This document shows, piece by piece, positions 1 through 8,090 of a DNA stretch of 64,000 nucleotides (position 1 is its first letter; each line of letters starts with the position of its first letter). The notes below the pieces were generated by a model that worked only from the letters and a program-made list of their open reading frames with translations, made no database searches and had not been told where the DNA came from. The position numbers and the translations under genes are program-made. The DNA is taken from assembly GCA_900551745.1 (NCBI GenBank), contig URXA01000006.1:1-64000 (forward strand), in the 5' to 3' direction. The stretch comes from an uncultured Phascolarctobacterium sp. (GTDB lineage Bacteria; Bacillota; Negativicutes; Acidaminococcales; Acidaminococcaceae).

Positions 1-166
1 CTTGTATAGTATATTACATCTTTTCGATGTTGTCAACTACTTTTTTCATCTTTTTTAACGGCTACTTACAAAAATTCACCCGTGTTTTAGGGGTGTATTA
101 TTATTTTATTAAATTTCTATCAAAAAAGCAAGCCCTATTTCAAATTTATTTTTGACACCTGTAAAA
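1..166. other. Non-coding left edge, AT-rich
   Basis: No open reading frame of note lies here. A small inverted repeat, CACCC at 77-81 and GGGTG at 91-95, is followed by an AT-rich stretch on the plus strand. It could be the weak terminator of a gene lying left of the window, or the end of the LysR transcript on the other strand. I cannot assign it further. Confidence 0.3.
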
Positions 167-1042
167 TCACTTTACAAAATCTCTCTTTAAGTTATCTAAC
201 AGAGCCTGCACATTCCTGCTCATTGTTTCAGAAGCCAATGTCAGACACACGAATTTACGTCCTGCTTCCTCCTGCGTTTCAATCAGCTCTACTTCGCCGG
301 CAGCTGCCGCCTGTTTTGCAATATGTTCAGAAAGCAACGCATATCCTAAATCATTTCTTACCGCTTCTTTTACTGCAAAATTAGTATTGAAAATAATCGT
401 CTTGACCGGCATCACACTATTTTTCTCTAAAAACTCTTCCCACTGCGCCCTAGTGCCCGATCCCTGTTCGCGCGTTATCCACGTCACTGTTTCCAGCTCC
501 CGGCGCTGCATCTTTTTGGCGCTTCCTGTAGGGCCTATCAAAACAAGACGGTCAATATAAAACTCTTCTTTATGGAATTTCTTATCACCGGTTTCTCCTT
601 CAACTAAACCTACATCTATTTTATTACTTTGCAGCAGCTCACAAATATGAACAGTATTATCGATCTTCACTTCTATTTCAAGCTGAGGATAACGTTTCAT
701 AAATCTACCCAGGAATTCCGGCAGGAAATATTCACCTATCGTCAGACTGGCTCCGATAGCCAAGCGTCCTTTTATCTCGCTGCCCAGCTCTTTAACCGTA
801 ATTTCTGTAAACTGCCACAGACTTTTCATCTGTTTAGCCGCATCATAAACAATCATGCCAGCATAAGTCACGCTAAGCTGTTTTTGTTTTTTAGACCTGC
901 GAATCAACACGACGTTGAAATATTCTTCTAATCTGCGGATATGCAAACTGACCGTCGGCTGAGAGATATTTAATTTCTGCGCCGCTTTAGTAAAACTTTG
1001 CTGTTCTACGACTTCAATAAAAGTTTTCAGTTCTTCCAACAT
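167..1042 (-). CDS. LysR-family transcriptional regulator (CysL/YeiE-like)
   Basis: The 291-aa protein has the usual LysR length and order: an N-terminal winged helix-turn-helix (about residues 3-62, with FTKAAQKLNISQPTVS as the DNA-reading helices), a linker helix, and a two-lobed effector domain from about residue 90. The effector-domain motif REQGSGTR resembles the CysL/YeiE/CbbR branch, whose members respond to sulfur or carbon metabolites. It is divergent from a TDT transporter and followed by a YeiH-family transporter gene; in enterobacteria YeiE is the regulator next to yeiH. Role as activator of the two transporters is inferred from position. The ATG start follows a plausible ribosome-binding site (GAGGTTGC). 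Effector identity is unknown. Confidence 0.9.
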   Translation of the reverse strand: MLEELKTFIEVVEQQSFTKAAQKLNISQPTVSLHIRRLEEYFNVVLIRRSKKQKQLSVTYAGMIVYDAAKQMKSLWQFTEITVKELGSEIKGRLAIGASLTIGEYFLPEFLGRFMKRYPQLEIEVKIDNTVHICELLQSNKIDVGLVEGETGDKKFHKEEFYIDRLVLIGPTGSAKKMQRRELETVTWITREQGSGTRAQWEEFLEKNSVMPVKTIIFNTNFAVKEAVRNDLGYALLSEHIAKQAAAAGEVELIETQEEAGRKFVCLTLASETMSRNVQALLDNLKRDFVK

Positions 1043-1105
1043 AGCAACCTCATTATTTTTCTTAATGGTAACGATAAAAATAATTCATTTTACTAATCAT
1101 TATAC

Positions 1106-1127
1106 TTGTATTATGATATTTATACAA
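1106..1127. promoter_or_regulatory. Candidate LysR operator in the divergent intergenic region
   Basis: An inverted repeat with half-sites TTGTAT (1106-1111) and ATACAA (1122-1127), separated by 10 bases, lies between the divergent LysR gene and the TDT transporter. LysR regulators usually bind dyads of this size in such regions. The assignment rests on symmetry and position only. Confidence 0.4.
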
Positions 1128-1183
1128 TGTTTTTTAACGTCAATTATTTATCTTTTTATTTTCCATGGGAGGCTTTCTAAAAA

Positions 1184-2116
1184 ATGCTAAAATCCATTCC
1201 AATTCCTACAGCCGGAGTATCGCTTGGTTTAGCGGCACTTGGTAATCTGCTGCAGCCATATTCTCTGCTGATGAAATACACCTGCGGTATTCTCGCTGCT
1301 ATCCTTTTAGCAATGCTGTTTGTAAAAATACTGCGTTACCCTGAGCTTGTCCACGCCGATATGACCGGCAATCCTATTTTAGGCAGTGTTGCTGCCACTT
1401 TTTTTATGACTACGATGCAGCTATGTGTCTATATTAAAGATTTCGCACCTTTTCTCTGCGAAGTAATCTGGTTGACGGCTGTTACCGCCCATGCCATTTT
1501 AATCATCTGGTTCTCCAAAAATTTTATGCTTAATCTGGAACTGAAAAACGTTTTCCCCACCTTCTTCATAGCTTATGTCGGTATAGTCGTCGCTTCAGTT
1601 ACCGCCCCCGCTTTCGGTTATCTCACATTAGGGTATTATATCTTCTGGTTTGGCTTCGCTGCGTATATGCTCTTACTGGCACTGGTCACCTACCGTTATC
1701 TCCACCACCCAATACCTGAAGCTGCCAAACCACTGATCTGTATCTACACTGCACCTATGAGCCTGAGTCTGGCAGGATACTTTGCAGTAGTCCCAGATAA
1801 AAATTTTCTTCTGATTACCATCATGCAGATAGCTGCTCAAGGGCTGTTCTTCTTTATCCTCAGCCTGATGCCCAGGCTTTTACGCCTGCCATTCTATCCC
1901 AGTTATGCAGCCTTCACCTTTCCCTTTGTTATCACTGCCTCCGCCCTGCGTTTATCATTGGATTACTATGCACGGCTCGGTGTTGTTCTGCATGAATTTT
2001 TCCAATACTTATATTATTTTGAATGTATAGTCGCATCCTTCTTTGTTTTTTATGTCACACTGCATTTCTGCTGGTTCTTCTACAAGGAATGGAGGCTTTC
2101 TCGCAGGAAGATCTGA
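1184..2116 (+). CDS. TDT-family (TehA/SLAC1-like) anion transporter
   Basis: The 310-aa product is almost entirely hydrophobic, with about ten predicted transmembrane helices, and has the length and character of the telluride-resistance/dicarboxylate transporter (TDT) family that includes TehA, SLAC1-type anion channels and the fungal sulfite pump Ssu1. The start is set by GGGAGG about 13 bases upstream of the ATG. It is divergent from a LysR regulator and 173 bp upstream of a YeiH-family transporter gene. Substrate cannot be read from sequence; candidates are C4-dicarboxylate, tellurite or sulfite, the last favoured by its neighbours. Confidence 0.75.
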   Translation: MLKSIPIPTAGVSLGLAALGNLLQPYSLLMKYTCGILAAILLAMLFVKILRYPELVHADMTGNPILGSVAATFFMTTMQLCVYIKDFAPFLCEVIWLTAVTAHAILIIWFSKNFMLNLELKNVFPTFFIAYVGIVVASVTAPAFGYLTLGYYIFWFGFAAYMLLLALVTYRYLHHPIPEAAKPLICIYTAPMSLSLAGYFAVVPDKNFLLITIMQIAAQGLFFFILSLMPRLLRLPFYPSYAAFTFPFVITASALRLSLDYYARLGVVLHEFFQYLYYFECIVASFFVFYVTLHFCWFFYKEWRLSRRKI

Positions 2117-2295
2117 CAACAGAAGTATTTAAACCAAGGTAATATCTCCTTCCTTTATTTACTTATATGGTAAGTTTTTAAATCTTTTACCTCATTACGT
2201 TTTCTGATTATAACAATCAAGATTATTCATTTTACTTACAAGATATAGTTGTTTTACAATTATAGTACACTACATTCTCACAAAGGAGTTTGACA

Positions 2296-3297
2296 ATGAG
2301 TTTTTTAAATAATAAATTACATGGTTTGATATTATGTTTCGCTATTGCAGTACCAGCTGCATATTTAGGTAAAATGTTTCCCATTATAGGCGCCCCGGTT
2401 TTCGCCATTATCCTGGGTCTGCTGATGGCAGGCATCCCACGTTCAGATATCTTCCAGGGCGGCATCACCTTTACTTCCAAAAAGATTCTGCAATATGCTA
2501 TTATTTTGCTCGGTTTTGGCATGAATCTTTTTGAGATTTTCCGAGTAGGTTCACAATCGCTGCTGATCATTATCTCAACGATCGGCACTGCCTTGGTCGT
2601 TTCTTATGCATTCAGCAGAATAATGAAAATCGATCACGATATAGCAACTTTGGTAGGTGTAGGTTCTTCTATCTGCGGTGGTTCGGCAATTGCTGCAGCA
2701 GCACCTGTTATCAAAGCGTCAGACGAAGACATTGCCCAGTCGATTTCCGTTATCTTCCTTTTTAATGTCATCGCCGCTTTCCTCTTCCCCACCCTTGGCA
2801 CTATGCTCGGCTTTAATGATATCGGCTTTGGCATGTGGGCCGGCACTGCAATCAACGATACCTCATCTGTAGTTGCTGCAGGACAAACCTGGGCCAGCGC
2901 CAGCGGCAGCGATACTGCGCTGAATTATGCAACAATCGTCAAACTGACCCGTACTTTAGCCATCATCCCTATTTGTCTGGGACTTGCTTATCTTACCTCC
3001 AAGCGTAAAGCTACGACATCGGAAGTCAAAATCTCCACTATCTTCCCGATGTTCATCATCTACTTTTTGGGTGCGTCAATTATCAATACCTTTGCTGGTT
3101 CCCACTTTGACTTTTTCCAGTTTTTACCGGCCATCGGTAAATTTATGATTGCTATGGCAATGGCAGCTATAGGTCTCAACACTAATTTAGTCAAACTTAT
3201 CAAAACCGGCGGCAAACCGATCCTACTCGGTCTTATCTGCTGGTTCTGCATAGCAGTTGTCAGCCTGGCAATGCAGCATCTGCTTAACATCTGGTAA
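2296..3297 (+). CDS. YeiH/UPF0324-family putative sulfate/sulfite exporter
   Basis: A polytopic membrane protein of 333 aa with about ten helices. It carries the family signatures CGGSAIAAAAPVIKA and NDTSSVVAAG in its middle third, typical of the YeiH (UPF0324) family of putative sulfur-oxyanion exporters. I chose the ATG at 2296 rather than a TTG two codons upstream because AAGGAG sits 7 bases before it. The gene follows the TDT transporter on the same strand and a terminator closes it. Transport direction and substrate are not experimentally settled for the family; a link to sulfite or thiosulfate is inference from homologues and from the YeiE-like regulator. Confidence 0.88.
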   Translation: MSFLNNKLHGLILCFAIAVPAAYLGKMFPIIGAPVFAIILGLLMAGIPRSDIFQGGITFTSKKILQYAIILLGFGMNLFEIFRVGSQSLLIIISTIGTALVVSYAFSRIMKIDHDIATLVGVGSSICGGSAIAAAAPVIKASDEDIAQSISVIFLFNVIAAFLFPTLGTMLGFNDIGFGMWAGTAINDTSSVVAAGQTWASASGSDTALNYATIVKLTRTLAIIPICLGLAYLTSKRKATTSEVKISTIFPMFIIYFLGASIINTFAGSHFDFFQFLPAIGKFMIAMAMAAIGLNTNLVKLIKTGGKPILLGLICWFCIAVVSLAMQHLLNIW

Positions 3298-3301
3298 TAT
3301 C

Positions 3302-3336
3302 AAACAGCTTCTGCTGCTAACGGCGGAAGCTGTTTT
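3302..3336 (+). terminator. Rho-independent terminator after yeiH-like gene
   Basis: AAACAGCTTC and GAAGCTGTTT form a 10-bp stem, and the 3' arm runs into a T-rich tail immediately downstream of the YeiH-family gene. Confidence 0.75.
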
Positions 3337-3475
3337 CATTTTTATTACATTTAATATAAAAGTTTTTTATCACAAATTCGTATAAAAATATGATATAATA
3401 GCCGTTAGATAAAAATAGCTTTGTTAGTATAAAGCTGGTTTAGAGGAAAATGATTAAGAGAACCGAGGTTTATGT

Positions 3476-5581
3476 ATGGGAAAAATAATTAAATTTATAA
3501 TCATCGCCTTCGTTGCGCTTGCTATTTTAGGCGCCGCAGCGTTCTGGGGACTTGCAGGTTTCTTCGCACCCAAAGATATGGAAGAATCGCTTATTCCCGA
3601 TGCCGCTTCGCAGTTTTTTGATGTTAATGGCCGCGTCATATCGACCACGGCTTCAGAAGAACGCCGTCTGCCCGTTGCTTTCGATAAAATACCGAAGCAC
3701 CTGCAGCAGGCTTTTATCGCTATCGAAGATAACAGATTCTATGAACACGGCGGTATCGACTTCCGTGGTACGGCCCGTGCTTTGTGGACAAACCTGCGCG
3801 GCGGCGAAGTGCAGGGCGGCAGTACTATTACCCAGCAGCTGGCCAAAAACGCGTTTCTCTCCCAAGAGCGTACCATCACCCGTAAAATAAAAGAAGCTTT
3901 TATCGCTAAACAATTGGAAGAACGCTATACCAAAGATGAAATCCTTGATATGTATCTGAACCGTATCTACTTTGGCCAAGGAACCTACGGTATCGAAAGT
4001 GCTTCTCTCTATTACTTCGGCAAGCATGTTCAGGACATTGACCTGGCAGAAGCCGCTACTCTGGCAGCTATTCCTAAAAGTCCTAACTATTATAATCCTT
4101 TTGAAAATCCCAAAGACAGTAAAGCACGTCAGGAAGTCGTTTTGGATCAAATGACCAAATACGGCTACATCACGGAAGCGCAGGCAGCCAAAGCCAAAGC
4201 CGAGAAGCTACAGCTGAACAATCACAAAAACCAGCAGAAAGATAACCTTTCCTACTTTATTGATTACTGCAGTCAGCACATTATAGAAGAATTCGGCGCC
4301 GATGCACTTTATAAAGGCGGCCTGAAAATCTATACCACTTTGGATCTGGATATGCAGGCAGCCGCAGCCGAATCTTTAAAATATCTGCCTGATTACTACA
4401 AAGACGATTATCAGCTCACACAGCCGCAAGTCGCCTTAGTAGCTGTAGATCCTACTAACGGTTATATCAAGGCCATGATCGGCGGACGCGGCCAGGATAA
4501 ATTCAACCGTGCTGTGCTTGCAGTGCGCCAACCAGGTTCAGCTTTCAAACCCTTTGTTTACCTTACAGCTATGGACAACGGTCTTACTGCTGCCACAGTA
4601 GTTGAAGACAAGGAATATGAATTCGCTCCCGGCTGGAAACCGAAAAACTCTGACCTGCAATGGCATGGCAAAGTAAGTCTGAGAACAGCTTTAAAAAAAT
4701 CCTACAACATCCCTACCATTCTAGTAGCTCAGCAGGTAGGCCCTGAAAAGGTTTTCCAAATGGCTAAAAATCTTGGTATCACTACACTTATTGAAGACGG
4801 ACATTATACTGACATCAATCTTTCCATGGCTTTAGGCGGCCTGAGCAAAGGCACTACGCCGCTGGAAATGGCAGCTGCCTATGGCACGATCGGTAACAGC
4901 GGCAAATACAACGCTCCAACTGCTATTATCAAAATAGTTGACCGTAACGGTAAAGTTATTTTTGAACATAAGCAGGAAACCAAAACTGTAGTTGATGCTA
5001 AAGCCGCTTATCAAACTGTCGATATCATGCGCGACGTCTTTGTTGACGGTACTGCAGGCGGTGCAGGCATAGGCCGCCCGGCAGCCGGTAAAACCGGTAC
5101 TACCGACGATTATAAGGATGCCTGGTTTGTAGGCTTCACCCCCAATCTGTCGGCTGCCGTATGGATCGGCGATGATAACGGCCGTCCGCTTGATTATATG
5201 TATGGCAGCGGCGCACCGCTCAGCATCTGGCATGAATTCATGGTTAACGCTCTTGCAAACGTTCCCGTTGCTAACTTTGTCCGCCCGGCAGGCGTAGTAA
5301 TACCGCCTGAACCAGATATCAAGAATGATGATAAGGACAAAGATAAAGACAAGGATAAAGATAAGGACAAAGACAAAGATAAAAAAGGCGCCACCTCCGT
5401 TCCCGGAGAACCGCCTAAACCACCCAGCAAAAAAGACCGTATCCGTGAAAACGTAGGCGACGTTGAACCGCAGAAGCCTAGCATGAAAAAACGTGTTCAG
5501 GAAATCTTAGACGGCAGCGAAAATAATACCGGCAACCAAAAACCTGTTGTCAGCAACGTCCCCACTCCACGTCAGCCATGA
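3476..5581 (+). CDS. mrcA: Class A penicillin-binding protein (PBP1A), transglycosylase/transpeptidase
   Basis: This 701-aa bifunctional peptidoglycan synthase polymerises lipid II and cross-links the strands on the outer face of the inner membrane. A single N-terminal membrane anchor (about residues 5-30) precedes a GT51 glycosyltransferase domain with the catalytic Glu84 in EDNRFYEHGG and the motif GGSTITQQLAKN. The transpeptidase domain shows all three motifs: SxxK at Ser355 (RQPGSAFKPF), SYN, and KTGT at Lys539. The C-terminal tail contains an unusual run of alternating Asp-Lys (about residues 617-638) and then a Pro/Lys-rich segment. It stands alone, convergent with rarA, with a shared terminator. 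The start codon is preceded by a modest CGAGG. Confidence 0.95.
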   Translation: MGKIIKFIIIAFVALAILGAAAFWGLAGFFAPKDMEESLIPDAASQFFDVNGRVISTTASEERRLPVAFDKIPKHLQQAFIAIEDNRFYEHGGIDFRGTARALWTNLRGGEVQGGSTITQQLAKNAFLSQERTITRKIKEAFIAKQLEERYTKDEILDMYLNRIYFGQGTYGIESASLYYFGKHVQDIDLAEAATLAAIPKSPNYYNPFENPKDSKARQEVVLDQMTKYGYITEAQAAKAKAEKLQLNNHKNQQKDNLSYFIDYCSQHIIEEFGADALYKGGLKIYTTLDLDMQAAAAESLKYLPDYYKDDYQLTQPQVALVAVDPTNGYIKAMIGGRGQDKFNRAVLAVRQPGSAFKPFVYLTAMDNGLTAATVVEDKEYEFAPGWKPKNSDLQWHGKVSLRTALKKSYNIPTILVAQQVGPEKVFQMAKNLGITTLIEDGHYTDINLSMALGGLSKGTTPLEMAAAYGTIGNSGKYNAPTAIIKIVDRNGKVIFEHKQETKTVVDAKAAYQTVDIMRDVFVDGTAGGAGIGRPAAGKTGTTDDYKDAWFVGFTPNLSAAVWIGDDNGRPLDYMYGSGAPLSIWHEFMVNALANVPVANFVRPAGVVIPPEPDIKNDDKDKDKDKDKDKDKDKDKKGATSVPGEPPKPPSKKDRIRENVGDVEPQKPSMKKRVQEILDGSENNTGNQKPVVSNVPTPRQP
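5329..5388 (+). repeat. Asp-Lys tandem repeat within the PBP tail
   Basis: A short-period DNA repeat (GAY-AAR codon pairs with alternating synonymous third bases) encodes a run of alternating Asp and Lys near the PBP C-terminus. The use of both codons for each residue means the DNA repeat is imperfect, which would limit slippage. Such charged tails are known in several class A PBPs, but the strictly alternating pattern is notable. Confidence 0.85.
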
Positions 5582-5594
5582 TATCGGCCAATAC

Positions 5595-5626
5595 AAAACC
5601 CCCGTACTAAAAAGTACGGGGGTTTT
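5595..5626. terminator. Bidirectional terminator between pbp1A and rarA
   Basis: A 13-bp stem (AAAACCCCCGTAC with GTACGGGGGTTTT) with a 6-base loop is flanked by A and T runs on both sides, so it can end both the plus-strand PBP transcript and the minus-strand rarA transcript. Confidence 0.9.
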
Positions 5627-5646
5627 ATTATTATCAGCAGCTCAAA

Positions 5647-6936
5647 TTAATCTTTTTCATTCTTTTTTTTAAGCAGTCTGCTTTCTTCACCAATATCTTT
5701 CGGATAATAATATTTATGACCTACCAGTTCATCCGGCAGATACTGCTGCTCAACCCAGCCACCTGGGTAATCGTGCGGATACTTATATCCAAGCCCGTGG
5801 CCAAACTGCTTAGCACCAGGATAATGCGCATCACGCAAGTGCTTCGGAACTCTGGTATTGATTGACCTGACTTCCTGACGAGCATTGAAAATACCCATAT
5901 AACAGCTGTTGCTTTTAGGAGCGTTAGCTATATAGCAAACGGCCTGAGCCAAAGGTATCTGAGCTTCAGGCAGCCCGACAAAATGCGCCGCCTGCGCCGC
6001 AGCATTTGCTACTACCAAGGCCTGCGGATCAGCGTTGCCTACATCTTCAGCCGCACAGATAACGATCCGGCGCGCAATAAACCTTACGTCCTCTCCACCT
6101 TCCAGCATACGGGCCAAATAGTGCAGAGCAGCGTCGGCATCACTGCCGCGCATACTTTTAATAAAAGCCGAAACGATATCGTAATGATAATCACCTTTTT
6201 TATCATAGCGCTGCAAAGCATTACCTGCCACGCTGCGCAATACATCCATCGTAATTTCCTTACTGCCGTCCGGCAGCATAAATTCAGCCTGTTCCAGCAA
6301 ATTAAGAGCCACCCGCGCATCACCACCGGCAAAATCCGCCAAAGCTTCCAAAGCCTCGGCAGTTACAGTAATACCCTCTGATCCATAACCCTTTTCCTTA
6401 TCTGTCAGCGCACGCTCTAAAATCTTTTTGATACCGTCTGCCGTTAAATGTTCCAGCCGAATAACCTTCATCCTTGACAAAAGCGGTGAATTGATTTCGA
6501 AAAAAGGATTTTCAGTAGTCGCACCGATCAAAATGATAGTACCGTTTTCCACATAAGGCAGCAATACGTCCTGCTGAGCTTTATTAAAGCGATGGATCTC
6601 GTCGATGAACACGATAGTGCGCCCCATCCCGCCGCGCTGCAGCTCCTGCGCCTTAGCAATCAGCTTTCGCAGCTCAGGTACACCGGATGAAACGGCATTG
6701 ATAGCAACAAATTCATCCCCTGTCATATGGGCAATGACCTGTGCCAAAGTTGTTTTACCAGTACCCGGCGGTCCGTAAAACAACACCGACTGCAACTGAT
6801 CCTTTTCGATCATTCGGCGCAGAGGACTGCGCTCGCCTACTGCAGTTTCCTGCCCGACAAAATCGCTGAGCCTTGTAGGCCGCATCCGATCAGCCAAAGG
6901 TTTTTTCTGCGGCTGTGCAAACAAACTATCCATCAT
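5647..6936 (-). CDS. rarA: Replication-associated recombination protein A (RarA/MgsA)
   Basis: An AAA+ ATPase of 429 aa related to clamp loaders, acting at stalled replication forks. The Walker A motif GPPGTGKT lies at residues 55-62 and Walker B IDEIHRF at about 111-117; the C-terminal half matches the RarA tetramerisation region (FNARQEV, PGAKQFGHGLGYKYPHD). Length fits the family. GGAGGTGG lies just upstream of the tandem ATG codons. It follows tcdA on the same strand, as in Bacillus where yrvM-yrvN are adjacent, and its message ends at the terminator shared with the PBP gene. Confidence 0.95.
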   Translation of the reverse strand: MMDSLFAQPQKKPLADRMRPTRLSDFVGQETAVGERSPLRRMIEKDQLQSVLFYGPPGTGKTTLAQVIAHMTGDEFVAINAVSSGVPELRKLIAKAQELQRGGMGRTIVFIDEIHRFNKAQQDVLLPYVENGTIILIGATTENPFFEINSPLLSRMKVIRLEHLTADGIKKILERALTDKEKGYGSEGITVTAEALEALADFAGGDARVALNLLEQAEFMLPDGSKEITMDVLRSVAGNALQRYDKKGDYHYDIVSAFIKSMRGSDADAALHYLARMLEGGEDVRFIARRIVICAAEDVGNADPQALVVANAAAQAAHFVGLPEAQIPLAQAVCYIANAPKSNSCYMGIFNARQEVRSINTRVPKHLRDAHYPGAKQFGHGLGYKYPHDYPGGWVEQQYLPDELVGHKYYYPKDIGEESRLLKKKNEKD

Positions 6937-6978
6937 CCACCTCCAGGATCTGATAAAAATACCGGCTCTAAAGGCCGG

Positions 6979-7668
6979 TTAGCTATTTTCTGCAATAATC
7001 TGACGTACGATATACGATGCCATCAGCAATCCTGCCGACGCCGGAACAAATACCATGCTTCCCGGAACCTCGCCTGCTTCAGCACGCTGTACCGGTTCTT
7101 TGGAATAAACTACAGTTACACCTTTTTTGACACCTGCCGCACGCAGCTGTTTCCTTACCGACCTTGCCAGCGGGCAGACAGAAGTACCGCTGATGTCCTC
7201 CACTGTAAGATACGTCGGATCCAGCTTATTGCCTGTACCCATCGAAGAAATGACAGGAATATCGCGCTGCACACATTCTAATAAAAGATCGACCTTTGAC
7301 GGCGTCGAGTCGATCGCATCGGCGATAAAAGTAAAGCTGCCGGAAAAAAACTCGGCAAAAGCACCAGGTTCATAAAATTTACCGACCGTTTCTATTTCAC
7401 AATCCGGATTGATATCCAGTAATCTTTGCCTGACAACCTCGGTTTTGAACCTACCGAAGGTACTGGTAAGTGCAGGTAACTGACGGTTGATATTACTTGC
7501 CGCCACTTTATCGGCATCTATTAATAATAAATGTCCTACCCCGCTGCGGCATAATGACTCGGCAACATATGAACCCACGCCGCCTAAACCAACGACTGCA
7601 ATACGGGCCTGCCCTAAAACAGGCAGCTTGTCTTTACCGATAACCATCGCAACACGTGACAGATCCAT
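6979..7668 (-). CDS. tcdA: tRNA threonylcarbamoyladenosine dehydratase (TcdA)
   Basis: A ThiF/E1-like adenylyltransferase of about 229 aa which cyclises the N6-threonylcarbamoyl group on A37 of ANN-decoding tRNAs. The nucleotide-binding motif GLGGVGSYVAE lies near residues 27-37 and the ThiF-family segment DADKVAASNINRQL follows. A longer reading frame reaches 7698, but that start is a TTG inside the closing stem of 6S RNA; the ATG at 7668 follows GGGGGTAC and gives the expected N-terminus MDLSR. It lies between 6S RNA and rarA, the same arrangement as in Bacillus. Confidence 0.93.
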   Translation of the reverse strand: MDLSRVAMVIGKDKLPVLGQARIAVVGLGGVGSYVAESLCRSGVGHLLLIDADKVAASNINRQLPALTSTFGRFKTEVVRQRLLDINPDCEIETVGKFYEPGAFAEFFSGSFTFIADAIDSTPSKVDLLLECVQRDIPVISSMGTGNKLDPTYLTVEDISGTSVCPLARSVRKQLRAAGVKKGVTVVYSKEPVQRAEAGEVPGSMVFVPASAGLLMASYIVRQIIAENS

Positions 7669-7690
7669 TTGTACCCCCAAAAATATTTTG

Positions 7691-7866
7691 CCCCACAATG
7701 CCGTCCAGCCTCATGTTTTGAACCTGCAAGTGCAGGTGGGTGCCTTCCCGCCAGTCGCAAAAGTCCCCTCAAGGGGGCAGTTTTTTAAAAGGCGGAGCTC
7801 AGTCAGGCTCCCTAGGTAAGAGTGTTGGCTCAAAACTAAGAGGTACACGTAACGAACATCGCAGGG
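7691..7866 (-). ncRNA. ssrS: 6S RNA
   Basis: On the minus strand the region begins CCCTGCGATGTTCGT and ends ACGGCATTGTGGGG; these two ends pair almost without interruption (including GU pairs), making the closing stem of 6S RNA. The interior contains the conserved-looking TTTTGAGCCAACAC segment and a long central region. The length of about 176 nt and the location between aspS and tcdA match Bacillus 6S-1 (bsrA). 6S RNA binds the housekeeping RNA polymerase holoenzyme and down-regulates it in stationary phase. The primary transcript probably starts near 7906 and would be processed at the 5' end. Confidence 0.9.
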
Positions 7867-7912
7867 TAAAAAGCGTTTTTAATGCAGTAAGAGCATTTCT
7901 TACTACAACTAT

Positions 7913-7941
7913 ACTATACCAAAATTTGTTTAAAATCACAA
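7913..7941 (-). promoter_or_regulatory. Sigma-70 promoter of 6S RNA
   Basis: On the minus strand TTGTGA (7936-7941) and TATAGT (7913-7918) are separated by exactly 17 bases, pointing to a start near 7906. It is the best promoter between aspS and tcdA and would give a precursor with about 40 extra 5' nucleotides, including a small GTAAG/CTTAC hairpin. Confidence 0.75.
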
Positions 7942-8042
7942 GGTATAAAGCGGTTTTCTCTGTTTTTAAAGAGATATTTTTTCTTTTTTTCACAACCGGT
8001 TCGCCTTTGAGTAAAACACTTTTACCAGAATCAGTTTACAAT

Positions 8043-8073
8043 AAAAAAAGGACTGCCGCAGCAGTCCTTTTTT
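8043..8073 (-). terminator. Terminator after aspS
   Basis: GGACTGC and GCAGTCC pair around a 4-base loop, extended by A/T runs on each side. It lies 18 bases past the aspS stop codon and separates the hisS-aspS message from 6S RNA. Confidence 0.9.
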
Positions 8074-8090
8074 ACATAGTCTGACTCTTA

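Noticed and set aside
7740..8084. Short plus-strand reading frames between tcdA and aspS
   Set aside because: They lie across 6S RNA, its promoter and the aspS terminator; RNA pairing explains the sequence better than a small protein.
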